This document shows positions 10,113 to 20,884 of a stretch of DNA of 64,000 nucleotides, in pieces. The notes beneath the pieces were generated by a model. That model did not search any database and had not been told where the DNA came from. It worked only from the letters and a program-made list of their open reading frames with translations. Origin of the DNA: Anastrepha obliqua (lineage: Eukaryota; Arthropoda; Insecta; Diptera; Tephritidae); the NCBI RefSeq assembly GCF_027943255.1, contig NC_072896.1, positions 60,220,501 to 60,284,500 of the forward strand, in the 5' to 3' direction. Numbering within the stretch: position 1 is the stretch's first letter; each line of letters begins with the position of its first letter. The translations under genes and the position numbers were made by a program.

Positions 10113-11400
10113 ACGAGGGGTGCCTTTTATATGTCGGGATTTGGCAACCCTGGTGCTGCAATCTGGCAACTGACAGCTGTATCGCAAAGTTTGACATTTT
10201 TTGGCTTTTACGTACTCAGAACGTTTTGAAATACCAGCGCTATGTGTGTTGTTTACAGTAACTCAAAAGATTCATCTTGGTCCAAAAATGGAATTAAGTC
10301 GTGAACATTTTCGTGCGATTATTTTTTACAACTTTCGACGTGAATTAACTCAGCAACATTGCATGGATGAACTTAATTCATTTTTTGGCGCTGAAGCTCC
10401 ATCAAGGACCAGTGTTTATCGATGGTATGGTGAATTCAATCGTGGTCGTAGTTCACTCCAAGACGAATTTCGTGAAGGTCGTCCAAAATCAGTTGTTGTT
10501 CCGAAAACCATTGATGCTGTGCGCGAACTGATATTGCAAGATCGTCATGTGACCTATCGTGAGATTGAGACAATCTCAGGCTTTAGTGGAACCAGCATAC
10601 ATTCAATATTGCATAAAGATTTGACTGTCAAAAAAATTTGTTCGCATTGGATTCCACACAATTTGTCAATCGCTCAAAAAAAGGCTCGTGTCGATTGGTC
10701 GAAGGAAATGCTCAAAAAATACGATCGCGGGGCTTCGAAACACGTCTATGACATCGTGACAGGTGATAAATCATGGATTTACGCGTATGAGCCCGAAAGT
10801 AAACAGCAGTCGACTGTATGGGTGTTTCAAGATGAGCCAAATCCAACAAAAGTTGTTCGCGCACGAACAACTTCCAAGCAAATGGTCGCCTGTTTTTTCG
10901 GAAAAACTGGACATGTCGCAACCGTACCACTAGAACAACGCAGAACAGTAAATTCTGAGTGGTACACAATCATTTGTTTGCCAGTTGTCTTCCAAGAAAT
11001 TAGGAAAACCAATCGCCAAAGACGGATCACTCTTCACCAGGACAATGCGAGCTCTCACACATCGGCTCAAACAACTACATTTTTGAGCATTCAAAACATC
11101 GAATTAATGGGTCATCGCCGTATAGTCCTGATTTTTCACTGAATGACTTCTTTTTATTCCCGTACGTAAAAAACAAACTGAGAGGTCAACGTTTTTCGAC
11201 TCGGAATGATGTGTGCCCTTCCCTTCGTCCGTGATAAATCAAAAAATACTCCCATTTGGTACAAATGGTGAACTTAAAAAAATAAGAAATATTGGTCTGC
11301 TATTTATATTGCAGGTCTAACAATGGAATAATTAACATTGGTGGTTCAAATCGGTTTTCCAAGCATACTCGATATATGACATAACGTTTTTTCTCAATCA
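10113..11400 (+). mobile_element. mariner element inserted in a Jockey-like LINE
   Basis: The left end after TA reads CGAGGGGTGCCTTTTAT, a mariner-type terminus, just where the LINE reading stops. It holds a nearly complete transposase (10288 to about 11240). I do not see the matching right inverted repeat: the 3' part of the element has been lost or has diverged, so the right boundary given is only a guess. LINE sequence resumes by about 11560. Confidence 0.7.
10288..11240 (+). pseudogene. mariner transposase, one frameshift, C-terminus lost
   Basis: I chose the ATG at 10288 (MELSREHFRAIIFYNF...) because the transposase N-terminus begins there; the open frame extends further upstream without an ATG. 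Residues 1-110 form the two helix-turn-helix units (TSVYRWYGEFNRGR; ETISGFSGTSIHSILH). VTGDKSWIYAY holds the first catalytic Asp and LHQDNASSHTS the second. The frame stops at 11142, but a one-base shift near 11110 restores SPYSPDFSLNDFFLF, with the third Asp 34 residues after the second as in DD34D mariners, then PYVKNKLRGQRFSTR. After that the match ends at a stop near 11235, so the last 50-60 residues are missing. It is the least damaged DD34D copy in the window, but not functional. Confidence 0.85.
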
Positions 11401-11559
11401 TTTCGCGCAGATTTTTTATTTATTTTTTTCCCCAAAGTAAAGTATTTGTCATTTAATTAACAATTATACTTTTTATATGGGTTAGTTAATATTATTTATA
11501 CAACTATCAATAAAATTCGTTTCAAAAATACATTATACATAGATCCTGGATCAATTTCT

Positions 11560-12130
11560 TTTAACCGTTATATTTCTAAGATTGTGTTGGACTCAACGGC
11601 CAGTAAAGTTATTTGAATCTATTTTTGATTTGGTTCTTCTTATTTTTAATGTGATGCTTCCATAGTAGTCTGCTGTACAGATGTATACCTAGATGTTTCG
11701 CAGATAAGGCTGTAGGAATAGGATTTCCACTTATGGTGACGTTTTTTGTTGTGTAGGTATATAACCTGCTGCCTTTTCAGAGCATTTATTTCAATATTCT
11801 ACGAGTCGAACCATTCTTTGGTTTTGTTAAATATTTGTTGCATCTTCTTTGCAGCTCTCTGTGTCATCTACGAATGTAGCGAACATTGCATTTACGTCAG
11901 TGGGCACTGACATCTCAGCGGTGTATATGTATATTGTAAAGCAGTGGTCCGAGAATGCTACCCAGTGGAACTCCTGCTGTAATTTTTCGGAGTGATGAGG
12001 TATTGTCGTAAAACTTAACGTAGAAATGTCGATCCGTTAAGTAATTTTCCAGTAGTTTGCATATATTGTTAGGAAGCACTATTTTTAACTTAGTGATCAG
12101 TCCTCCCATAATCCTCACAGTCGCGCACAT
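11560..12130 (-). pseudogene. Jockey-like LINE reverse transcriptase fragment
   Basis: The minus strand reads LPNNICKLLENYLTDRHFYV, then ITAGVPLGSILGPLLYNI (RT motif with the conserved GVPQGSxLGPLLYNI). Then FATFVDDTESCK replaces the catalytic FADD-type box with FVDD. After frame breaks come AKHLGIHL...RLLWKHHI and LYWPLSP. This is the RT region immediately upstream, in LINE order, of the piece at 9810-10112. It has several stops and indels. Confidence 0.75.
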
Positions 12131-12197
12131 AATCGATATTTTCTAGCTTAACAATTGGTTTTGGATGACCTTAAACAACGACTCTACAAAGCTCTCA

Positions 12198-12226
12198 TGT
12201 GGGCATGTAATAAACAAGGATTTCGT
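12198..12226 (+). repeat. 29-bp direct repeat, copy A
   Basis: TGTGGGCATGTAATAAACAA... (29 bases) is identical to 13268-13296. In one frame both encode WACNKQGFR, so both could be scraps of one unidentified coding repeat. Confidence 0.7.
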
Positions 12227-13267
12227 CTTAACGTAAGGCGCAGAAGCTAGGACAATGGCAACATATACATATTTACACTGATTCCGAAGTTGTATTTCTT
12301 CCATTCGCCTCATGTCTTACCGAAAGAAACAAAAATTAACAGGATAGATGAAATGTAATGCTGAGGGGGCGATAAGCCCTTAATGCACATTTTGCTGTCT
12401 ACAATGTAATCTGGTGGTGGCGATTTACCCCAGCATACGCTAATTTTATTTACGAAAAGACAATAGCTACAGCGTGAATGTAAATGCACATTATTAATTT
12501 CGTTTTTTGAGCTAATTAACATATCTTTAAAAGGCAGCCAATAAATATGTAGGTAGAGTCATAGCAACCGAGCCCAAAAGATACTATTTCATTTTAATTT
12601 TCATACATTATTAAAATGTTAAAACACTTGAACTTTATTTAGTTAACGCAAACCGGATACTTGTCATTATTAGACCTTATGAGTTCATGGAAAACTAACA
12701 TATACATACGTACAAAACGTGTCCATACACGTGTTTATTCACATTCCTTGTTGTATGCCGTTATTTCAGCTTTGGCAGTTTTTGGTAAGTCGTTCACAGT
12801 TAAGTGCAGTATAATAACGACATTGTTGCTTCAAACAACCAAAGGTGTCAAATGCAAAGACATTGTAAGACTTAATCCGAGTAAGAAATTTAATGCACAA
12901 GTCTCCAATTAAATTATTTGCATATTAAGTAGTTTCATACTATCAACAATATCTAAAAAAATATAATAGTACGGGAAAGGAACGTCCAACCGACTGAGTT
13001 GACGATCCGGCACAAAGCCTCCCAGCTCAAATGTGAAGTAAGCAAATGTAAGCAGGTCGAGTAAAGCAACGAATTTCATTTAACACGTCTCCTCACTAAT
13101 GCATCCAGCTTTCTCCTCAAAACGACGTCAACAAGAAAATCGTGAACTTATCAAAAGTGCAAAAGGAACTTAACAATGGCAATCTGACTAAAATGACTGA
13201 CGTAAGGATGTGCCGACTGTGATCCTTTGGCTATGTGGGGAGGAACGAACGAAAACAATGGACTTTT
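12227..13267. other. no gene seen
   Basis: AT-rich, with only short chance open frames. Nothing in it could be named. Confidence 0.4.
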
Positions 13268-13296
13268 TGTGGGCATGTAATAAACAAGGATTTCGT
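13268..13296 (+). repeat. 29-bp direct repeat, copy B
   Basis: Identical to 12198-12226, 1,070 bases away. The flanks do not align obviously. Confidence 0.7.
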
Positions 13297-14590
13297 AATG
13301 AAAGGAGTTATAATATATTTGGCAATGTATTTCCTTGATAAAGTCCACGACACTATCCGCACTATTATGTCAAGTAGAAAAGCATTTGTGTATTATGTAG
13401 GAGTACGTTTTGGATGAAAGATTAAAAGTAGTGCACATATACAAACTTACTTACATATACAACCATACTTGATTGTTTCACCTTTTGCTTATCGTCAACA
13501 AAAATGGTGTACATTTTGATTCTAGCCAGTTTTCTTTGAGGACGGAAAACGAACAACGAGCAGTTATGTGTAAGTATAGGTGGAAATTTTAATTTATTCT
13601 TGAGAATATTTTACTGAGATATGAATGGTGTGACGGCGAAACTTTAAGCTCTTTTGTTTAATTCGGTTTTAAAGGCTCTTAATGTGTTTTGTTTGGTTCG
13701 AGGCAAAAAGTTACAAAGCGGAGTTCAGGCAACCTTCTTCTTAACTGCTAATGGCTTACTAGCTGACTTCAGCTATGCGCATCTTTCGTCGTAAATTCTT
13801 TCATTTGGTTGCTATCCAGAGGGTACTCTACCGAAGTTGGAAGTTGTGAGATGCATCTCAGATATATGGCTGTAAAAAACTTTGAGTACGGCCCTTCGCC
13901 TACCGTTGACATCTCAAATATAACATAAAGCGAGACTATGCTTGTGATTGAGAAGTAATCTGAACCAAGTATTGCACATTAGCATTTGCGCCTCGAGAGC
14001 TGGAAATAAATAATAGTTGGTCTTGATAACAATGGCATTAGTGCTCCCTCTTCTGTGCGCCCGAGCGCACGATAGTTCGAGCAAAACTTAATATATTGCA
14101 TTGAAAGTTTGTTTACATATCATTATTTTTAAATGACGATGCTCAACTGTCGTGTAACGGCAATTTTCGGAAGGAAACCAAAAGTACTAACATTTGGTAT
14201 ATGTAAATGATAAACGCAAAACACGAAATACCACACAAGTAAAATTTTGAGAAACATTGCCTTGTTCACCTTTGGGAACATATATCTGTCTCTATAATGA
14301 TTCAATCCTTTCGTGACGGGGAATGGTGTACATACGCAAAAGCACCGGGTCACAGTGGAGGGAGTTAGGCAATTTTTGAAGTGAAACTTCTTTAGCGGCG
14401 GTCTGGTATTTGAATGGAATGGAGAGTGAATTGGAAAAAATGTAACGTTTAGAGATTTCGTTACGTGGGAGAGAAGGAGAAAGAGAGCTATACATTTTCT
14501 GTACCTAAGACATAGGCTTCGTTGTAAGACAGAGTATACAGATATATAATATAGAGAGAAAGAGAAGGAGAGCTATACATCATAATGTTA
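13297..14590. other. unassigned; hairpin and purine-rich repeat pair
   Basis: No gene. GTGCGC-CCGA-GCGCAC near 14056 is a short GC hairpin. A purine-rich word ending GAGCTATACAT occurs at about 14471-14495 and again at about 14554-14580. Either may belong to the left part of the decayed Helitron that follows, but I cannot prove it. Confidence 0.4.
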
Positions 14591-14599
14591 TGCGACAGA

Positions 14600-15672
14600 G
14601 AAAAAAGTTGCTGGTCATGTTGCAGCGCATAATATCAGTAAAACAGCGGTACCAATCGGACGACGCACATCAACAATCCCGCTTAACAACAACAAAACGA
14701 TTAACGCTAAACGATCACATTTACCATTAGTTTATGCTTGTGCGACGACCATTCACTAGTCTCAGGGAAGCACGTATTCTGAAGTTGTTTACGAATATGA
14801 TAAAAAACATTCGCAATCATTAGTTTACGTTGCTTTATCATGAGTCACTTGTATTGAAGGCTTGTGGATTATAACGAACGGAAATGATTTTAGATTCTAC
14901 CATGGTCGACGAGCATCAGTCAGTATGTCTCATTTACAAGATGAATTCCGGAGACTATCGTTAAATAGACTGGAAACTGTGGATAAACAAATAATCGATT
15001 TCATGACTCAGAGAAGAGGGCTATCTGTATATGTATACTCTTAATTGTCAGAGCCTACGAGCACATTCCGCAGATTTAACAGACTCTGTCATCCGCAAAT
15101 CGAGTATAGTACTTTTGTCCGAAACTTGGTTAAACGATAACGAGGATATTAGTATACCAAATTTCAATTGCGTCATCAAATATAAGCGACTAAATGTTAG
15201 AGCTGGCGGTGTGGCAATCTACCACAATCAAGATGATAGCGTAAATATCGTCACACCAAACATGGAAATGACTGCAAGGCGGTCTCAGTCATATTCAGCA
15301 ACAGTCACACCAGTTGGCGATGTTTGCATTGCAGAATGTCAAACGCTGAATGGAAAAACTATTGTCATAGCCGCCATCTGTATCTCACCGAACCAAAATC
15401 TTGATGACATAATATATTTGATTCACCGCTCACTACTGATTGATGATTCTTTGCCGTTGATTCAATTTCTTCGAGAAACATTCGGTTTGCAGATAAACAA
15501 TAACCCTAAAGAATCAACAACAAAATCCGGAACTACACTAGATGCAATTTTCACACGTTATCTAGAAAATATTGAATCACGTACATATATTTCATATTTC
15601 AGCTATCACAAACCAATTATATCAGTATTACCAATTGAACCACCAACAGATGATGGCATAATGCATATATAG
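14600..15672 (+). pseudogene. Helitron (Helentron-like) helicase C-terminus plus endonuclease
   Basis: From 14724 the frame reads PLVYACATTIH, a TAG at 14757, SQGSTYSEVVYEYDKKHS, then LVYVALS and a TGA at 14841 where R is expected, then VTCIEGLWIITNGNDF. These are the last helicase motifs of PIF1-type Helitron proteins (ATTIHKSQG; LVYVALSRV). Next comes a linker LSLNRLETVDKQIIDFMT. After a four-base frameshift near 15030 follows TLNCQSLRAHSADLTDS...LLSETWLND, an endonuclease/exonuclease/phosphatase-type domain that runs open to 15672 (FLRETFGLQ, TLDAIFTR, YISYFSYHKPI). An endonuclease fused after the helicase is characteristic of Helentron-type Helitrons. The Rep part is absent, and a deletion is likely near LIHRSLLIDDSLPLIQF, where the GDFN-type box should be. 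Confidence 0.75.
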
Positions 15673-16400
15673 TTAATAAAATCGAATTTTGGTTACACAA
15701 ATTTTATACTGTTGTATTTCTTTAGAAATTATCCCTGTCTCCTTCTCTTCCTCTCTCGCTCTTTCTCTCTCTCTCTCTCTTATTCACACTCATTCACACA
15801 CAGAAGTTTCACTTCTACCACGTGTACGATGCTGCACATGATTTTTTTTACAAAGGCGACTGCAATAATCTGGAAACTGAAATATATTAATTATTGCTCG
15901 ATTATAGGATTGCGTCAGTAATAGAAATGCGAATGCCGTTATGTAATCATGGACTATTTTATACGAATAAAGTAAGTTATTTTTTTTACCCTCTCATTTG
16001 CCTTGTATCTATCAGTGGGTTTATGAAATGGTAAAAATAAAACTTAAGCTACGTGAATACTGCAGACTCTTCGCGAATACAGCAATACATCACTTCAGGA
16101 AACACTTCCTAACAAGGGTGTCTCCACAAAATCCCGAGCCACAAGACTTAATCAATCAAAGGTGCTTGGATTGCGCTAACAAACCTTATGAGCTATCAAG
16201 CTCAAAAAATAAACATCTAAACGAACTCACTCAGAAGTTCAGGCTGCACTCCCTCAATCCTTGGTTCACCTAATCTGCCTAAGCTAATAAGAATTCAATT
16301 ATCCTAGGATTTACAGCATAGATTGAAATCTCCCACAATTATAAATTTCTGAATGCAGATTTTATGACTAAGCATTTCATGGAACTATAAGCCCAGATCC
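15673..16400. other. no gene; CT-rich microsatellite
   Basis: A (CT)n-rich pyrimidine tract spans about 15740-15783. An open frame at about 15998-16273 (MPCIYQWVYEMVKIK...) has no family I recognise and no supporting signals. Confidence 0.4.
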
Positions 16401-16404
16401 TGCA

Positions 16405-16640
16405 ATCCGGCTGTGTAAGATGACGTTGAACGCTACCGCAGGCTCCGTCAGAATTGTAAGCCGTTCAATACCAAACGAGGTTTCAGGCAAGGTTATCCTG
16501 TGACATTTTCAACCTCTCACTGGAAAAAATCTTTCGCGCTGCCGAACTAATTCACAATGGTACTATCTTCCACAAAAGTGCCATGCTGCTTCTGCCGATG
16601 ACATGAACATAGTTGGCGTAACCAACCGCGCTGTATGCTC
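16405..16640 (+). pseudogene. LINE reverse transcriptase scrap
   Basis: Across frame changes it reads KPFNTKRGFRQGY, then CHFFNLSLEKIFRAAELIHN-like sequence (about 16500-16560), and ADDMNIVGVTNRA near 16600. This matches the order FRQG(D)xLS...FNLxLE...YADDxxIxG of an RT. It is about 80 codons long and frameshifted. Confidence 0.6.
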
Positions 16641-16774
16641 GGCATACCCCGTTTATGGCGTTTTACTTAAAAAAGCGCTGAATTTCGAATTCATGGACTT
16701 GATTGTCTGGATTATGTTATAGTTCACAAATATTTTTTTTTAATCGAGAGCACAGCATCATAGTAATAATAGCA

Positions 16775-17042
16775 AATGGTGCATACATTCTTTTTCGGGG
16801 ATTGGCTGAGCTCCTGCTCCTATTTGTGGCGTGTGTTTTGAGGTTGTTTCACAAATGAAGGGACCTACGGTTTTAAGCCCACTCCAAATGGCTTGGAGGT
16901 TTGCCATTGTCTGCCGAGCGGCGGCTGCTATTACTTTTTCTTAATTTTGGTGTTTCACCGAACCTTTGGTGTTTTTCGAACCTACGTTCTCCGTTTTTCC
17001 AAATAGTAGTCACGCACCAACCATTCGGCTATGGCGGCCGCA
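16775..17042 (-). mobile_element. tRNA-derived SINE, copy 2 (old, diverged)
   Basis: On the plus strand, the reverse of the element: GGCTGAGCTCCTGCTCCTATTTGTGGCG, CACAAATGAAGGGACCTACGG, GCCATTGTCTGCCGAG and, at the far end, CATTCGGCTATGGCGGCCGC, the complement of the A-box end of the tRNA-like head. Part of the body is missing and substitutions are many, so it is one of the older copies. Confidence 0.75.
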
Positions 17043-17749
17043 GCATCAAAGTATCACAGAAAATAATAAGTGAATAAAAATACCAAATGTGTGCATATTT
17101 TATAGCTTCAGTAAGCTTTTCAAAGGGTCCTCGTTTTTACTAAAGTTGATATGCACCATAAAAATTCCACAGTTATTTCCGCAAAATTAGTCAAAAAGAA
17201 AAAAATAACTGATAATCTATTGTATATATTATAATAATAAAGCAAAATTACTCTGATTAGCCGTCCGTCTCTCTGAAGTTAAAAGTTTCATTCATTTGTC
17301 TATGAGTTTGTTTGATTCCAAAAATTAACACCCAGACTAAAATTAAATTTTGCCAAAAAAGATTTCTAAAAAATATTTCACAAAAATATAATAAATTATG
17401 AAAGCTATGCACAATAGTATCGGTGTCTATGCATGCATGCAAAACCTACTACAAACATATATGTAAGTAAATTTAAACTCAAATGTACTGTTATTGAATT
17501 GAACCTTAAAGCTGTTTTCAGCATTTTATTAACACGAAAGGAACAGGTGAAGTATGAAAGAGAGGTTGAAATGCTTGATATACAACGATTATGGGTTTAC
17601 ATCGTGACAAAATGACCAATTTCGACTATACCTATATTTTTTTTGCATTCTCATTATTTTTGTATAAAAGTATAGCTTATTATCTAATAAACACTACATA
17701 AATTCAACTTAAAATTTTATGCAGAAAAGGGACCGCGTTAATATCGCCA
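17043..17749. other. no gene seen
   Basis: AT-rich; only short chance frames. The last 50 bases may be decayed mariner sequence. Confidence 0.4.
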
Positions 17750-18240
17750 AGACATGATTCCCAAGGCTCAATCCGACCCAACACTCACTGATTATGGAAT
17801 TTTTGCCAGAAGGTCAAACATTTAATAAAGACTATTATTTGGGGTTATGTGACGTTTACATGAACCAATTCGCCAAAAAAGAAAGGATTTGTGCGAAAAC
17901 AACTTGTGGATTTTGCACCATGATAACGCGCCGTCGCACAGTGCCTTAATTATCTGTGACTTTTTGACCAACAATGAAACGAATACAATCCCATAGCCAT
18001 CGAATTCACCTTATATGATCGAGTCAAAAGCGCTACGTTTAGCAGCCGAAAAGAAGTAATGGAAAAATTGAGGACGGCTTTGATGGCTATACCGAAAATA
18101 GAGTTCCTGAAATGTTGCGAGAGCTACATCAAACGCTAACATAAATGCGGTGTAATTGGTGGTAATGATACTTTGAAGGTAATAATATAACTTTTGAGAA
18201 ATAAACTTGTATTTTGAATATTCTGAATATATTTCGGGAA
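17750..18240 (+). pseudogene. mariner transposase, C-terminal remnant
   Basis: Shifting frames give EFLPEGQTFNKDYYLGVM, then LWILHHDNAPSHSALIICDF with the second catalytic Asp, then FLTNNETNTIP and an AGGTIGGNDTL-like tail. The block bearing the third Asp has decayed to PSNSPYMIESKAL. At least three frameshifts or stops. Confidence 0.7.
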
Positions 18241-19771
18241 CTTTTTGAGCAAGGTTGTAACACAGAAACCTATTCTGTGTTTGTCACTTTGTCATCTTAA
18301 ATATTTTCGAGGTATTTGAGGTTAATGAAATAAATCATAGAATATGAATTGAAATACGAGTTTGTTTGAGTCCGAAAACTGACTGCCAGCCTAATAAAAT
18401 TTTATCACGGTCACGTATTTTTACATATTTTTCTTTACTAGTTGATCCCGTAATCCTATAGGAAATAATTTGCAGAATAGTTTCCATGCAAACAAATTTT
18501 GTTTAAAGCTATTAAATAGGAAAGGCTTTATCAATCAGCCATTTTTAACTGGCAGGGCTTGGCTTCAATTGTATTGATGTTTTGTGTTAATAGACAAGCA
18601 AAAAAGTCGGATCCAGGAACTAACATTTAAAAAAAGCGGACTCACGCTCAAAACAAATACTTCTTTTTTTTATAAATCTTTAAACTTAAATATCTCAGAA
18701 ACGGGTAAGTTTTGGTCATAGTGCCAGAAATTACCTAAATAATATTGCTCTTAAGTATCTAAGACGACTTTCTCGGTAGCCCAGTATAAAGTTCTGTCCG
18801 AACTGAAATTACCAGTTTTCAAAAAATCTAAAAACGTGACAAAAAGTAGTTTTTAAAAAGTCCTTGAAAAAAATATTTCTAGTTCTGTACTTCGTTGAAT
18901 TGTACGCAAATATTTTCTAATTATATTGATTGTTCTTTTGTTTTAATTTTTCGCCTAATGGAAGTCCTTAATTCATGTGTTGTACGGCAAACATATATAC
19001 GTATGTATGGTTCACTGTGCCTGCATGTTTTTATTAAAAAATATAACAGCTTTGCCCCTGTTCTTTATGCCTACTATTTTACTGTATTCTGATATTACAT
19101 GCAACATACATATACATGAAGCAATAATTAAAGGTGATGTAAGTAGCCCAATTTCACCCTGTGTTAGCCATCTTGAAGCTACTTAATAAATCCGTGTTGT
19201 CCTCTTGGAAAAGCTACTTTTTATTTCAGAGCAAATTCTAAAGAAAAAGTACTCAAAAGCGTAGAAATTAAAACTTTTGCTGAAAAAGTTAGCAGGCAAT
19301 ACTGTTTTGCCTATTCCATTTTGCTTAGACTTTCGCATCTTTCAATTTCAATTTCAATTTATTTGATTTTTTCAAACACGAAACGCGCTGCATTTTTTAA
19401 AGCGATTTGCAATTTTTGCTATTGCATTACACATTGACAGTTTATGGTTGGGAGTATACGCAAGGTGAAGGAGTTTAAATAAAGGAAGGGGATAATGAGA
19501 TAGATAGGAATGAGATCAAAATAAAAAAGATTACATTGTAAAGCCAAGAATATGAAAAGCAACAATGAGATGAACGAAATAGAAACGATACTAAAATAAA
19601 AATGATTACAATGCAAAGCAAAGAGTTTGAAAAACATAAATGATAAATAAGAGAATAAATTTAACGCAGACATAACATTAATAATATAACGCATAAATGT
19701 TTTTGTTTTTATATATAATATTAGCAGTTGCCATGCTCTCTATACTCGTTTTTTCAGTTATAATTACAGCA
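18241..19771. other. no gene; foldback element begins at its right end
   Basis: I see no coding or repeat structure beyond AT-rich runs and a simple TTCAATTTCAATT tract near 19345. Confidence 0.4.
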
Positions 19772-20611
19772 GATGCTTTCCATTTCAATTCAACCGGGCT
19801 ATTCGGGTCATGTTCTTCGATTTCGATGTAACTGAAATATGTTGCTCTCTGCTCAAAATAATGAGACACGTATTTTTTTGTTCGCCCGAAAAAAAATTTT
19901 TTTCAAGAGTTATCGGCAATTTTGTTTTTCGGCTCAAACTCGATTTTTTTTTTCATTATATAAGAATTTTTTTTTTTAATGCTCATAACTTAGTCAAAAA
20001 TGAACCGATTTTAATAATTCTGGGTTCAAAATCATCGTAATTACTTACACGAGCGACTTCATGTAGAAACAATTGCAAAGAAGTAGTTAAAAATTTTTTA
20101 TTTAGCAAAAAAGAAAAAAAATTGAAATTTTTTCGAAATTAAATATTTCAAAAAGTGTATTTTTTTTTTTATAACTTTTTCCAACTCAAGAGGACACCTC
20201 AAACTTCAATTAAGCTGAATGACCAGTAGCTAAAATGAGTTGTTTTTGAGTAATGAATTTTTGAGTAAAAAACCTGTTTCGCACTTTTTGTTTTTTCAAT
20301 TACTTTTTTGCAATTGTTTCTGCATGAAGTCGTTCGTGTAAGTAATGGCGATCATTTTGAACCCAGAATCATTAAAATCGGTTCATTTTTGACTAAGTTA
20401 TGAGCATTAAAAAAAAAAATTCTTATATAATGAAAAAAAATCGAGTTTGAGCCGAAAAACAAAATTACCGATAAATCTTGAAAAAAAAATTTTTCGGGCG
20501 AACAAAAAAATACGTGTCTCATTATTTTGAGCAGAGAGCAACACATTTCAGTTACATCGAAATCGAAGAACATGACCCGAATAGCCCGGTTGAATTGAAA
20601 TGGAAACCATC
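19772..20611. mobile_element. foldback-type element with ~315-bp inverted arms
   Basis: The left arm (about 19772-20088) starts GATGCTTTCCATTTC and is repeated in reverse complement at about 20297-20611 (GAAATGGAAACCATC at the end). The internal segment of about 200 bases is unique and AT-rich. Arms share words such as AACCGGGCTATTCGGGTCAT and differ by scattered substitutions. No transposase is present. It is the same family as the double copy at 28.43-29.97 kb. It lies directly against a LINE ORF1 fragment (20615-20884). Confidence 0.85.
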
Positions 20612-20614
20612 AGC

Positions 20615-20884
20615 ATCAGTTTGGGGTCGAGCTCTAACAAACACTTGCCCACGAACAGAGAAAACTGACGTTAGACGCTTTTGCTTTTTATACTGCATAG
20701 CCAAACGCATTAGTTCGCGATTTTTTCTTGTAAGACATTCGTGGATAAATAGCTTCCCTTCAATACTGACGCCGACATCACTAAGAGAAAGTGCTCGTCT
20801 CTTATCTTTGCAGAATTTAGCTACAGCTTTCAGCAGTTGAGAGCGATCTGCAGCAGAGCTTAATTTGATTATAATTGGAGCTAC
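20615..20884 (-). pseudogene. LINE ORF1-like fragment (uninterrupted 90 codons)
   Basis: The minus strand is open from 20884 to 20615: VAPIIIKLSSAADRSQLLKA, then DVGVSIEGKLFIHECLTRKN, then RELMRLAMQYKKQKRLTSVF and GQVFVRARPQ. The pattern FIHE-x-LT-x-x-NREL...A...KK followed by a short V-x-G-x-VFVR strand is one I associate with the region after the coiled coil in LINE-type ORF1 proteins. It is cut at its C-terminal side by the foldback element. Function would be RNA binding or chaperone activity in the retrotransposon particle, if the family call is right. Confidence 0.5.

Noticed and set aside
14050..14075. GC hairpin GTGCGC-CCGA-GCGCAC as a Helitron 3' terminus
   Set aside because: It lies upstream of the helicase remnant and no CTRR end follows at the right distance; kept only as a note.
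19810..20840. Similar 'proteins' from both strands (MFFDFDVTE...) at 19810, 20352 and 29534
   Set aside because: They are the two arms of the foldback element read in opposite directions; low complexity, phenylalanine-rich from T runs.
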